Positions 45,814 through 54,797 of a stretch of DNA of 64,000 nt are shown here, piece after piece. This stretch comes from Helicobacter sp. 11S02596-1 (GTDB lineage Bacteria; Campylobacterota; Campylobacteria; Campylobacterales; Helicobacteraceae). A model generated the notes under the pieces. That model ran no database searches, was not told the origin of the DNA, and saw nothing but the letters and a program-made list of their open reading frames with translations. The DNA lies in assembly GCF_002272825.1 (NCBI RefSeq), contig NZ_MLAM01000005.1, positions 62,001 through 126,000 of the forward strand, written 5' to 3'. The first letter of the stretch is position 1; every line of letters starts with the position of its first letter. Made by a program: the position numbers and the translations under genes.

Positions 45814-46470
45814 ATGCCTGCCAAAGACAAAAAAACAATGCATTCAGGCGAGCAAGCCTACCATCACATCATCGAATCCATCAAAAATGGCACGCTATTG
45901 CCTGGTCATCGGATCAAAGAAAACGATTTGGTTGCTAGCATTGGGCTTAGCCGAACGCCCATCAGGGAGGCAATCAATCTGCTTATCAATGAGGGCTTGA
46001 TAACCAACGATCAAAAACGTGGATTTATCATCACCGAATTGGATCAAAATATGATCGCCCAGCTTTATGAAATGCGTGAAGTTCTCGAAGGTGCAGCAGC
46101 AAGACTTGCTGCCCAGCACGCTTCTGATGTCGAAATCAGTATCTTAGAAAATATCCTCAATGACCAAAGCCAAGCAAAGAGCCTTGAAACCATCGCTAAA
46201 AACAACAAAATTTTTCATAATGCCCTCTATCAATGTGCACATAATAAATTTCTTTTAAAAAATATTGGCGAACTTGAAAATACCTTGTTACTTTTGGGGA
46301 CAACAACACTCAAAGACCCTGCCAGACAGACCCAATCCCACCAAGAACATCTTGATATTTTAAACGCCATCAAAAATAGGGATTTTCAACAAGCCAAAGA
46401 ATGCGCACAAGCCCATATCAGGCAAGCTTACAAGGTGCGTTTGGATAGATTTTTGCTTGAAAAAAATTAA
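45814..46470 (+). CDS. GntR-family transcription regulator, FCD (FadR) subgroup
   Basis: This 218-residue regulator has an N-terminal winged helix (residues about 13-75: IIESIKNGTLLPGHRIKEND, then LVASIGLSRTPIREAINLL with the recognition helix). A helical FCD effector domain follows, with the metal-binding histidines in FHNALYQCAHNKF, QSHQEHLDIL and QAHIRQAY. FCD domains bind small carboxylic acids, often with a metal ion. Divergent placement next to the tcu operon makes control of tcu by a tricarboxylate effector likely. The Salmonella tcu operon uses a LysR regulator instead, so this pairing is different. Confidence 0.9.
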   Translation: MPAKDKKTMHSGEQAYHHIIESIKNGTLLPGHRIKENDLVASIGLSRTPIREAINLLINEGLITNDQKRGFIITELDQNMIAQLYEMREVLEGAAARLAAQHASDVEISILENILNDQSQAKSLETIAKNNKIFHNALYQCAHNKFLLKNIGELENTLLLLGTTTLKDPARQTQSHQEHLDILNAIKNRDFQQAKECAQAHIRQAYKVRLDRFLLEKN

Positions 46471-46501
46471 CTAGGCAAATCCAACCCGCTCAAAACAAAC
46501 A

Positions 46502-46511
46502 CCCCCCCCCC
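46502..46511 (+). repeat. Poly-C tract (C10) upstream of the outer-membrane protein gene
   Basis: Ten consecutive C bases in the gap between the GntR gene and the outer-membrane protein, 105 bases before the predicted -10 box. Such tracts slip in length in Helicobacter; an effect on this promoter is possible but the distance is large. Confidence 0.85.
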
Positions 46512-46613
46512 ATCGCCTCAAAATCCCGCTTTATAAAAAACTTGAAGCATATTCTCAAAATCAAGAAAATTTTATGCCTAAAATTTAACTTAATCTTGCA
46601 AGCACCTGATTTT

Positions 46614-46622
46614 TGATATAAT
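46614..46622 (+). promoter_or_regulatory. Extended -10 promoter of the outer-membrane protein gene
   Basis: TGATATAAT, a perfect extended -10, lies 34 bases upstream of the ATG at 46656. AAGGGA is the ribosome-binding site near 46644. Confidence 0.7.
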
Positions 46623-46655
46623 CAACGCCTTACCAAATCAAAATTAAGGGAAAAA

Positions 46656-47378
46656 ATGTTCGCTTTTACAAAAATCATTCAAGCACTTTTTATCGGCAGT
46701 CTTTTCTTTAGTCTCTTAAATGCTCAAAAATCCCTGATAGCAGGCATTGATTTTGGCGATCAAATCAATAATGGAAATTTTCTCAAAGCTACCAACAAGC
46801 TAGATACCCAATCAGATTTCAACCCATCTATCGGCTTAAAGATAGGCTACCAGCAGTATTTTATGGGTTTTTTGGGATTGCGGGCGTATGCGGGGGTGAA
46901 TTATATCCATATGAAAAAATCCGTTACCTATAACCAACAAGGCGGTCTTGGACCTATATCGAGCAAAGGCGATACTGAATATTCGGGTTTTAGTGCCAAT
47001 GCAAATGTGGATTTACTTTTAAAATACGATTTTACACGAAATTTTGGCTTGGGTGTTTATGGGGGCATTGGCTATGAAGCGACTTTTTTTGAAGACAGCA
47101 ACGTCTCTATACAGGCTGTTGATAGCGGTGCTTTGGAGTTGTTTGGAAAAGTCCATCATATCAAAGGGAATGGATTTATTTACAATGTAGGCATTCACAC
47201 CCTCATCGCCCAAAATCATCAGATCGAAATCGGTGTCAAATTTGCCCCCTATCTGATAAATAGCGACTCCACGCTAAGCAATCGCACCGGCGACATCAAA
47301 ACGCTTGGACTACCCTCAAAAACACAAATGGGAATGCTGGCTTTCATCGGCTATCGCTTTGTTTTCAATCTCGATTAA
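46656..47378 (+). CDS. Helicobacter-type outer-membrane beta-barrel protein
   Basis: This 240-residue protein has a signal peptide ending near ...FSLLNAQ (residue 25). Alternating hydrophobic/aromatic strands follow: FLGLRAYAGVNYIHM, NFGLGVYGGIGYEATFF, GFIYNVGIHTLI and QIEIGVKFAPYLI. It ends in an aromatic strand (MLAFIGYRFVFNLD), the pattern of Helicobacter outer-membrane proteins, although the last three residues run past the usual terminal aromatic. The function (porin or adhesin) cannot be said. It stands alone between the GntR gene and the convergent large autotransporter. Confidence 0.82.
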   Translation: MFAFTKIIQALFIGSLFFSLLNAQKSLIAGIDFGDQINNGNFLKATNKLDTQSDFNPSIGLKIGYQQYFMGFLGLRAYAGVNYIHMKKSVTYNQQGGLGPISSKGDTEYSGFSANANVDLLLKYDFTRNFGLGVYGGIGYEATFFEDSNVSIQAVDSGALELFGKVHHIKGNGFIYNVGIHTLIAQNHQIEIGVKFAPYLINSDSTLSNRTGDIKTLGLPSKTQMGMLAFIGYRFVFNLD

Positions 47379-47422
47379 TCTTGTTTTGAGATTGCCCGCT
47401 TAAAAACCCGCTCGCCTCAAAT

Positions 47423-47432
47423 CCCCCCCCCC
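47423..47432. repeat. Poly-C tract (C10) between convergent genes
   Basis: Ten consecutive C bases in the 152-base gap between the outer-membrane protein gene and the 3' end of the large autotransporter. Both genes end here, so no regulatory role is obvious. Confidence 0.85.
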
Positions 47433-47530
47433 AGCCAAACTCGCCCAAATTCAAAAAAGGCATTCCCTCAAAAAATAGCCCTCACAAAATGCCTTTCTCT
47501 CGCAACGCTTAGCATTCTCTTTCATCGCCT

Positions 47531-50500
47531 CTATTGTGTTTGTCTTTCCTCTTTGCTTTGCTCGCTTTTTATTTTTTCCTCACTCTTGGCTGGTAGGTTT
47601 TTTTGATGAGGCTTTTTGCCAAAACTCCAGCGCCCGCCGATATTGAGATGATAATCCATATTATAATTACCTAAAAACGACCTACCAATAGTTGCATAAA
47701 ATCGCCAATCCTCATTGAATTTGATATTACTCCCCAAAGAAAGACCAAGTTTTTGATTCATTGGCATAGTCATCATAATAGGCTTTGCCAAAGCGATCGG
47801 TTCTGTTTGTATGATAGTGCTATCCCCTCCTGTATTCGCTTCATTGATATAAGAAAACCCTACACGGATATCAGCAATAAGCCCTTTGGTAGTCTTGAAA
47901 TGTTTGCCTAGCACCAACCCCACACGCCAGATCAAAGGAAAATTGGCTTTGAGATTTAGAGCCACATCTTTGGCATTGACCTTTGCACGCCAATCATTCC
48001 CGCTCATATAGCCTGTGATGATTTCTGCTTGGGGTTCAAGATAATAGCCTTGCGTATAAGGATGAATGATAACATCACGATACGCTTCTGTAATCAAATT
48101 ATCAAGCTCATAGCGATAGCCCACTTCCCCTCCCAATAAAATAGCGTGCGTGGCGATGGGATTTTCAGGGAATATAATAGGCGATGAGCGGGTATTTTCA
48201 CTGCTATGGATACGCTCATTGAGATAGAGATATTTTAGTGAGGTATCCACATACCAACCATTTTCAAACAAATACGTATTATAGACCCCCACGCCTAGAT
48301 TTCTCCCGCTAGAATCATACCCCGCACCTTTGGAGCTTATCAATGAGGCTTCGGCATCTATCCCAAGATATGTAATACCACTTTTTAAAGAAAACTGGTG
48401 GTCATAGCCCGCTTGGAGTGTGGTATAAAAATCTTGATTGTTTTGTTTGTCCGAGCCAAGCCCATTGATGACCCTCGCCCATACCCCCTCTTTGGCTTCA
48501 ATACTTCGGAGTTCTCCCATTCTGAGATTGAGATTATTTGTAGCGATACGAAATCCCCGATAAAATGTCCCCAAAACGCTTTGAATGCTTTGGACGCTCT
48601 CTGTATTGCTAGCAACGAGAAAGCTTTGGAGTTCGTAGGTGGTTTTAGTGGTTTCATCTGTTTTGGTAACCCCAACAACAGGGCTAATAATCCAGATACC
48701 ATCTTGATAGCTAGCGGGGGTAAATGCCTCGCTAGAATCATCGCCATTCTCGATATTTACCAATGCAATCGGAGCAAACCCCTCAGCTGGTCCATTTTCT
48801 AAAAAGACCTGCAAGGCGTTGCTAGCTTCGCTTTTATCAACAAGAACGCTTGGGTTGAGAGATTCCACGTTGAGCTTATCACCCTCCCCCCTACTGGTAT
48901 CCACGCCCATACGGATGACCCCATATGCCATAGAGAGATGTTCTACTTCTAAGGTGCGGTAATGGGGATTTGCGGTGCGATTACCCCGTAAATCAATCAC
49001 ACTCCCGAGATTACTCGTAGTGTCTTGATGGGATAATACCAATGCTTGGCGTGTGGCATTGGCATTAAAAAGCTCGAGATTTGCTACGTTAGAATCCCCT
49101 GTGAGTAGCCAAGAAGCCTGCTTGAAAGGATCATCCTTGCTCCCAAAGGTGTAGGTATTTGGCGTGGTCTTGCTATCGTGAATACTCCCAATCAACGAAA
49201 CACCCCCATCAAAGCCCTTAATGCTTGCTTTGGCTATCTTATCATCTGCGGTTTGGCTATCAAGCTCGATAATCGCCACAGCGGGGCTTTGATTGGCAAA
49301 ATCACTAAAATCATAAACTGAATCCTTGTTTTTGTTTTGGATATAGACAGCTGTGCCTGGAGCAAAGCTGGCTTCAATCTTATTTTGCGTGGCTAGCTTG
49401 GCAAGATGGGTGAGCCCTTGAGTTGAAAAATTGCCTGTAAGGACAGCGTGCGTGAATGCGATTTCTTTTGGCTTGATAGCTTCTTCAGATAATGGGGTCG
49501 AATCTGCCAAATCCGTAGAAAAAAATGTCTCACCCCCAAAGACAAATGTCCCCAAGACACTTGAATCCAACGCATTTTTAATGGTTTCTTGCGTGATGAT
49601 CCCCGCATTATAAAACGCATAGGTCGAATCCGCTGTGCCTCCTGCTATCGTGCCAGTGAAGCCACTCTCACCCCTAGAAATATCCAATGCGTTTTTTGTG
49701 AAGACAAAGGCGATGGTTTTTTTGAAATTATCCCCTTGAAAGCCAATCACCCCATCAGAGGATTTGCCTGCGAGAACGTTTTTCGAATCCGTTGTGAGGG
49801 TGTAAAAACTTGCCGGGTCTGTCGGGTCGGTGGCGTTATTAGCAATGAGTTTTTCTCCCTCTAAAGTGGCATTCCCAAAGGTGGCTTCTAAGCCCGAAAT
49901 ATTAGTATCTGTAGAATCGATAATGCCCGTGTTAGCAGATGAAGCGGATTTTGAAAAGATAGAATGCTTTTGCCCCGCTTCACCCAATGCCACATTGGTG
50001 CGTTTGATCCCTAATATGCCTTTGAAAGTTGGCTTATCAGGGATAGTGCTATCTTCAAGCCCGATATGGGTCTTGTTTTTTAGTTGGGCTTGAAGAGGGC
50101 TGTCATTTTTAAAATCTATCGTGCCAAGATTATCAAAGATAAGTTTCGAGGGCGTTTTTTCATCACTATTAACGATATATTTTTCATCGGTAAGCTTGCC
50201 AATAGCACTGCCATCATCATTTTCCTCGCCAAAAATAAGCGTGAGATTAGGAATCACGCCCGATTGGATATTGCCTATTGTGAGGGATTGGCTATCTTTA
50301 CCCGGTGTGAAATCTAGCACGCCAGAAAGTTTGCCAGCGATCGTGATATTCCCGATACTTTTGCCTTGCGTGTTGGCAAAAAAGAAAGAAGAACCAGCAT
50401 TTTGATTTGTAATATCCCCCACGCTTGAGGCATTAAATTTCGCATCAAATTTGATTTCTTTTGCTTCTATATTCTTCATCTCTGCCCCATTGAGGCGTAA

Positions 50501-51955
50501 TGTTATATCACCTGCCATAGAAGGTTTCAAATCCCCCATATATGTGCCGGGATTAAAAGTCAATTGAGTGGTCATCTGGCTACTGCTATTGCCAAAACCA
50601 GTGAAATTCCCCATATAAGCGTTATCATTAAATACAAGCGTATTAGAACTATTACCAGAAGCCGTGAAATTCTCCATATGAGCATTATCGCTAAATATTA
50701 GGGTATTAATGCTACTAACAAAAGCCTTGAAATTCTTCATATAAGCCTTATCGTTAAAAACCACCTCGCTACTGCCATAGCTAGAAACAATACCGCCAAT
50801 TTCAGAATCGCCAGAAGCCTTGAGTTTCAAATCACTGCCACTAACAATATCCCCTGCATTTCCCGATTCTTCTGTATTTGCTGGAATTTTTGCATTATGC
50901 AAAGAGATGTCAAGTCGCTTGCCATAGGCTTCCTGCAATCCCCCATCCGTTCCTACTTTTGCACTGCTGATTTCCCCATTGAGTATGGCATTATCCATAT
51001 GGAGCGTAAGCGTGGTGGTGTGGGTATCGCTAGCATCACCTTTGAGGGCAATATCGCCATCAAGCGAAGCGCCATTTTTTATATCGATGATAATAGCGGG
51101 TGCAAAGCCCTGTTTTCTGGTGTTTTCATCTTCAATCGCTGTGATATTAGCCTGTGCTTTTGCCCCATCATCAAAGATAAGATGAATCGTCCCGCTAGAG
51201 GTCTCCACCTCCGCTTTTTCTCCGCTTGTGCCTTTGAGGGCAAAGCCGGCTAGACTATTGCCACTAAAAGTGATGGTTTGAATAATTTGAGGGTTTTTTA
51301 TATCTCCATCAGCCTGATTAATGATATTCCCCTCAAGCGAAGAATTAATAAAGCTCGCATTGATACTGGCACTACCACTGCCAGAGATGTTAAAATTCCC
51401 TTGCATATCCGCCCCATTGCTAAAGACAAACTGCGGGGTTGGGCTGAGGGGATTTTCATCGACAAGAATATTGCCTACAAAAGCATAGCCTTTCAAACTA
51501 GAATTACCCTCGCCCCCATAAGCCCCATCAAAATGATAACTCCCCGCTGGTATTGTGGTATGAAACCGCAAATCTTGTTTATTGGTCGAATAAACAGCAT
51601 TTTTGAAATCAAACCGCACTTCGGTGCGATCACCGGTGATGATGGGATTATTATCGGGTATATTTTCGATGATAGTCTTATGGGCGATAAGTTCGATGGT
51701 CCGAGTAGTGTCTTGATTTTTGATGAGTTTAAAAGATAGATGATAATTGCTTCCTTGAGACCCGCTTACATCAACCAAATCCATATCGGGGCTACCTGTA
51801 AGTGTGAGCTTGGCACAAGATTTATCACCAGCAAGCGAGCAAGCCCCATCTCCTTTGATAATAGTCTCTGCGTGGTTTGGCAATGCACCCAATGATAGGG
51901 TAATAAGGATACATAAGCACCCAAATAAAATCAAGGGGCTTTTGAAAAGATTCAT
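47531..51955 (-). CDS. Large autotransporter 2 with phase-variable start region
   Basis: The protein is 1474 residues from the ATG at 51953-51955 (MNLFKSPLILFGCLCILITL). It has a signal peptide, then a passenger of about 1130 residues rich in Asp, Asn, Ser and Gly. The last 310 residues, from GVWARVINGLGSDKQN, are an autotransporter barrel that ends in strand LNIGGRWSF followed by a charged 29-residue tail (GKKPHQKNLPAKSEEK and on). Three 21-residue tandem repeats occur in the passenger. A 9-base G run and a duplicated ATG motif precede the start; in the length present here an upstream ATG (51973) is also in frame. Hsr-like surface proteins of H. mustelae share this architecture, but a direct match was not tested. 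Confidence 0.85.
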   Translation of the reverse strand: MNLFKSPLILFGCLCILITLSLGALPNHAETIIKGDGACSLAGDKSCAKLTLTGSPDMDLVDVSGSQGSNYHLSFKLIKNQDTTRTIELIAHKTIIENIPDNNPIITGDRTEVRFDFKNAVYSTNKQDLRFHTTIPAGSYHFDGAYGGEGNSSLKGYAFVGNILVDENPLSPTPQFVFSNGADMQGNFNISGSGSASINASFINSSLEGNIINQADGDIKNPQIIQTITFSGNSLAGFALKGTSGEKAEVETSSGTIHLIFDDGAKAQANITAIEDENTRKQGFAPAIIIDIKNGASLDGDIALKGDASDTHTTTLTLHMDNAILNGEISSAKVGTDGGLQEAYGKRLDISLHNAKIPANTEESGNAGDIVSGSDLKLKASGDSEIGGIVSSYGSSEVVFNDKAYMKNFKAFVSSINTLIFSDNAHMENFTASGNSSNTLVFNDNAYMGNFTGFGNSSSQMTTQLTFNPGTYMGDLKPSMAGDITLRLNGAEMKNIEAKEIKFDAKFNASSVGDITNQNAGSSFFFANTQGKSIGNITIAGKLSGVLDFTPGKDSQSLTIGNIQSGVIPNLTLIFGEENDDGSAIGKLTDEKYIVNSDEKTPSKLIFDNLGTIDFKNDSPLQAQLKNKTHIGLEDSTIPDKPTFKGILGIKRTNVALGEAGQKHSIFSKSASSANTGIIDSTDTNISGLEATFGNATLEGEKLIANNATDPTDPASFYTLTTDSKNVLAGKSSDGVIGFQGDNFKKTIAFVFTKNALDISRGESGFTGTIAGGTADSTYAFYNAGIITQETIKNALDSSVLGTFVFGGETFFSTDLADSTPLSEEAIKPKEIAFTHAVLTGNFSTQGLTHLAKLATQNKIEASFAPGTAVYIQNKNKDSVYDFSDFANQSPAVAIIELDSQTADDKIAKASIKGFDGGVSLIGSIHDSKTTPNTYTFGSKDDPFKQASWLLTGDSNVANLELFNANATRQALVLSHQDTTSNLGSVIDLRGNRTANPHYRTLEVEHLSMAYGVIRMGVDTSRGEGDKLNVESLNPSVLVDKSEASNALQVFLENGPAEGFAPIALVNIENGDDSSEAFTPASYQDGIWIISPVVGVTKTDETTKTTYELQSFLVASNTESVQSIQSVLGTFYRGFRIATNNLNLRMGELRSIEAKEGVWARVINGLGSDKQNNQDFYTTLQAGYDHQFSLKSGITYLGIDAEASLISSKGAGYDSSGRNLGVGVYNTYLFENGWYVDTSLKYLYLNERIHSSENTRSSPIIFPENPIATHAILLGGEVGYRYELDNLITEAYRDVIIHPYTQGYYLEPQAEIITGYMSGNDWRAKVNAKDVALNLKANFPLIWRVGLVLGKHFKTTKGLIADIRVGFSYINEANTGGDSTIIQTEPIALAKPIMMTMPMNQKLGLSLGSNIKFNEDWRFYATIGRSFLGNYNMDYHLNIGGRWSFGKKPHQKNLPAKSEEKIKSEQSKEERQTQ
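50601..50789 (-). repeat. Three tandem 63-base repeats in autotransporter 2 (21 residues each)
   Basis: Units start at 50601, 50664 and 50727, exactly 63 bases apart, and share GTGAAATTC and CATAT(A/G)AGC blocks. The protein repeat is F-x-D-x-A-x-M-x-N-F, followed by Ser/Asn-rich N-T-L. Identity is partial, so the copies are not very recent. Confidence 0.8.
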
Positions 51956-51988
51956 ACCCCCCCCCTCGCACATTCATACCCCCCGCAC
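51952..51988 (-). repeat. Duplicated poly-G/start-codon motif at the autotransporter 2 start
   Basis: On the minus strand GTGCG, a G run, then TATGAAT occurs twice in a row. The first copy has 6 G (51984-51979) and the second has 9 G (51965-51957, preceded by GA). The three ATGs (51977, 51973, 51955) lie in different frames relative to the G run length. A TATAGT -10-like box (51992-51987) sits just upstream of the first copy. Confidence 0.85.
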
Positions 51989-52207
51989 TATAGAGAAGTA
52001 GCCTAATTGTTAGGGCGAATCGAGGGTGCTTTGATGGATTCATTATTGATTTTCCTGCGATGATTTTAAAATATTTTAATTTTTATTTGGATTTATTGTT
52101 TTTTGGCTCATAATAATATAATTATGCTTTTATTTTACTTTAAAAATAGATTAAAAATGATTTGGATTATTGCTTAGTTTTTTTATCGGGTTTTTTATGC
52201 CTATCTA

Positions 52208-52708
52208 TTAGGCTTTAATCCTGACTTCGATTTCTGAAGAATCCAATTCGAGCTTTTGGGCTTTTTGGGCTCTATCGTTGATGAGGCGGGCATAAAGCTC
52301 ATCGTTTTTGAGGCTAAGGATCTGCAGTGCCATATACGCAGCATTGATCGCCCCAGCCTTGCCGATAGCTAACGTGCCTACGGGCATCCCCGCTGGCATT
52401 TGCACAGTCGAAAGCAATGCGTCCAAACCATCTAATGCCCCCCCACTCAAAGGCACACCAATCACAGGTCGGCAAGTCTGTGCAGCAATTGCGCCGGCAA
52501 GATGGGCTGCCATCCCTGCTGCAGCGATAAAAACCTGTGCGCCTTTTGCTTGGGCTTCTTGCACATAGGTTTTGGTGCGTTCCGGGCTTCGGTGGGCTGA
52601 ACTGATGATGACCTCATAGGGGACATCAAACTGCTTGAAAATCTCCACGCATTCGCTTACGATCTTCCAATCACTCTTGCTTCCCATAATAATAGACACA
52701 AAATCCAT
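52208..52708 (-). CDS. purE: N5-carboxyaminoimidazole ribonucleotide mutase
   Basis: This 166-residue enzyme is the class I PurE of purine synthesis (N5-CAIR to CAIR). The signatures are VSIIMGSKSDWKI, SSAHRSPERT and AAAGMAAHLAGAIAAQTCRP with VIGVPLSGGALDGLDALLS. It is the last gene of the prfB-cheZ-U32-purE group, 10 bases after the U32 gene. Confidence 0.96.
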   Translation of the reverse strand: MDFVSIIMGSKSDWKIVSECVEIFKQFDVPYEVIISSAHRSPERTKTYVQEAQAKGAQVFIAAAGMAAHLAGAIAAQTCRPVIGVPLSGGALDGLDALLSTVQMPAGMPVGTLAIGKAGAINAAYMALQILSLKNDELYARLINDRAQKAQKLELDSSEIEVRIKA

Positions 52709-52718
52709 TTTGACTCCT

Positions 52719-53999
52719 TTAGGTTGTTTTTGTTCGTAAAAAGCTATAAGGGGGGAGTTTGTCGGGGAGTTTTACCGGGTGGGTATTACCGCTGTGGATT
52801 TCGCTAAGCTCGGCATTGTTTTTCAAAATAATTTTATTGAGACAAAGATAATGCCTCCCCTCGTAGGTGTAAATCTTGCCAATATCATTAAAAACAGGTT
52901 CGATATGGCTAGTAAGCGGGGCGATGATCTCATAGGTTTTGCCAATTTGGGTGGTGTATTTACACAAAAAATACTCCCCGCTTGCATCGACTTCGCCATT
53001 GACTTGAAAATCCCCCTCACTGATGGCGGTTTGGTGATTTTGCGTATCGAGCCTCTCAAAAGGTCGCCGTATGATATATCCATCGGTAAAACCCCGATTT
53101 TTGAGCGTATGTAGCTCGCTTTGATAGAATGCGGGGCGCTGGTGGTTGTTATAATAATCATCAATTGCCATTCGGTAGGTTCTAGCCGTAAGCCCCGCAT
53201 AATAGGTGGATTTGGTGCGCCCCTCGATTTTGAGTGCATCGATAACACCAGAATCAAGGATTTCAGCGATATGGCTAGCGAGATTGAGATCTTTGGCATT
53301 AAAAATATGTGTCCCCACGCCCTCTTCTTCCTCAAGCCTCATCATCACGCCGTTATCGGGATTTTTGACATAATATTCATAATCAAATCGGCAATCATTC
53401 GCACAACTCCCCCGATTTGGCACTCTGCCGTTTTGGAGAGCAGAGATAAGACACCGCCCCGAAAAAGCAAAGCACATACTGCCGTGGATAAAAATCTCTA
53501 ATTCAAGATCGGGCAAATGTTTTTTGATCTCACTCGCATCGCTAAGGCTGAGCTCTCTAGCTGCTACGATCCGTTTGACCCCCATTTCATAAAATACCTC
53601 CGCATCCAAGACATTCAACACATTCGCTTGGGTGGAAAGGTGGATAGGGATATGCGGGGCGATTTTTTTGCTAAGCTTTACCACACCGGGCGTGGCGATG
53701 ATAAACGCATCGGGATTGAGGGCTGCCATCTTTGTGATGTGTTCTTCTAGGAGTTTTAGTTGGGAGTTAAACGGAAAACCATTGATCGTAACAAAGACCT
53801 TTTTACCGAGCGAATGGGCGTAGTCAATGCCCTCTTTGAAAGTCTCTAGGTCAAATTCCTTGCTGGCACGATTCCTCAAAGAAAAATGACTCACACCGCC
53901 ATAAACAGCGTCAGCACCATAATTCAAGGCGATTTTTAGCTTGGTGAGATTGCCCGCAGGGGAGAGAAGCTCGACTTTTTTATCAGACTTTTTTGGCAT
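52719..53999 (-). CDS. U32 family peptidase/tRNA hydroxylation protein (TrhP-like)
   Basis: This 426-residue protein of the U32 family has the conserved LLSPAGNLTKLKIALNYGAD start and the cysteines of SMCFAFSGRCL and RGSCANDCRFDYEY (about residues 175-205), which bind an iron-sulfur cluster in characterised relatives. TAIxMxIDDYYNN-like helices follow, and FERLDTQNH lies further on. H. pylori HP0169 was called a collagenase, but E. coli TrhP (YegQ) makes 5-hydroxyuridine in tRNA, a more likely role. Its start overlaps the cheZ stop by one base, as in the H. pylori neighbourhood I recall. Confidence 0.85.
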   Translation of the reverse strand: MPKKSDKKVELLSPAGNLTKLKIALNYGADAVYGGVSHFSLRNRASKEFDLETFKEGIDYAHSLGKKVFVTINGFPFNSQLKLLEEHITKMAALNPDAFIIATPGVVKLSKKIAPHIPIHLSTQANVLNVLDAEVFYEMGVKRIVAARELSLSDASEIKKHLPDLELEIFIHGSMCFAFSGRCLISALQNGRVPNRGSCANDCRFDYEYYVKNPDNGVMMRLEEEEGVGTHIFNAKDLNLASHIAEILDSGVIDALKIEGRTKSTYYAGLTARTYRMAIDDYYNNHQRPAFYQSELHTLKNRGFTDGYIIRRPFERLDTQNHQTAISEGDFQVNGEVDASGEYFLCKYTTQIGKTYEIIAPLTSHIEPVFNDIGKIYTYEGRHYLCLNKIILKNNAELSEIHSGNTHPVKLPDKLPPYSFLRTKTT

Positions 54000-54739
54000 T
54001 ACTTTTTGCCAAATGAGGCGATCAAGCTTTCGATATCATCTTCACTTGCGGTGTCTTCTTTTTCATCTCCAGCGATATAAACGGCTGAACTCACCCGCTT
54101 GGAGTCATCAATCTTGCCCTCAAAAAGCGAATTCATATACTGGGCGAGCGCACGCATTACATTGATGACACGTTCAATTTTTTGACGATGGATGTCTTGA
54201 AACTGCATAATATCCATCGCTTGCATTGAAGCATCCATACAATCATTGGCATCATCATTGACGGATTTGATGATTTTCAAAATCTCTTGGGTTTCTTCTA
54301 AGGAAGTTTTGAAAGACTGCACGTGAGGGAATTTTTGTGATAATTTTTCAAAAGTCTCGCAATGCTTTTGCAAATACTGGTTGATGGATTTGATGGATTT
54401 GGTAATTTTTTCAGCACTCACGCCAATAAGATCAAGCTGGTCAAAAATCTGGGTAGCCTTGACTTCAGAATCTTTTGTAACATCATCGAGCTGATGGACA
54501 ACCTTGTGATCGTTTGTAGGTGGGGGTGGGGGCCATTTTTTATTGGCTTCGACTTTGTAATTATTAGGATCAACAAAACCCGCATTCAATTGGTCTTCAT
54601 CTTCTTCTTGGGCTACTTCTTTGGGTTCGGAGACGTCTTTAGAAATCGCTTCATCAGTCGTTTCATTAGGCGACGCTTCTCCTTCTAAGCCCGAATCTCC
54701 CGACATTATCAGGGCGTCTAATTCTTCTTGAGTCATCAT
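53999..54739 (-). CDS. cheZ: Chemotaxis protein CheZ
   Basis: This 246-residue protein resembles the divergent CheZ of Helicobacter (HP0170). The N-terminal region is acidic (SGLEGEASPNETTDEAISKD), and the C-terminal half is a long helical hairpin with the phosphatase motif MDIMQFQDIHRQKIERVI (Q and D residues that dephosphorylate CheY). The terminal IESLIASFGKK is the CheY-binding peptide. It lies between prfB and the U32 gene on one strand. Confidence 0.85.
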   Translation of the reverse strand: MMTQEELDALIMSGDSGLEGEASPNETTDEAISKDVSEPKEVAQEEDEDQLNAGFVDPNNYKVEANKKWPPPPPTNDHKVVHQLDDVTKDSEVKATQIFDQLDLIGVSAEKITKSIKSINQYLQKHCETFEKLSQKFPHVQSFKTSLEETQEILKIIKSVNDDANDCMDASMQAMDIMQFQDIHRQKIERVINVMRALAQYMNSLFEGKIDDSKRVSSAVYIAGDEKEDTASEDDIESLIASFGKK

Positions 54740-54797
54740 TTCTCCTTGAAATTAACTTTATGATTATAAATTTTTTTTCGTATATTTTAGATTAAAT

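Noticed and set aside
47423-47432. C10 tract as a phase-variation switch
   Set aside because: Both adjacent genes end here, so the tract is downstream of each and cannot obviously affect their start or promoter.
51957-51977. The large autotransporter as a pseudogene because the ATG at 51977 is out of frame
   Set aside because: Two other ATGs (51973 and 51955) are in frame, the coding region is open for over 1470 codons and a signal peptide follows the last ATG.
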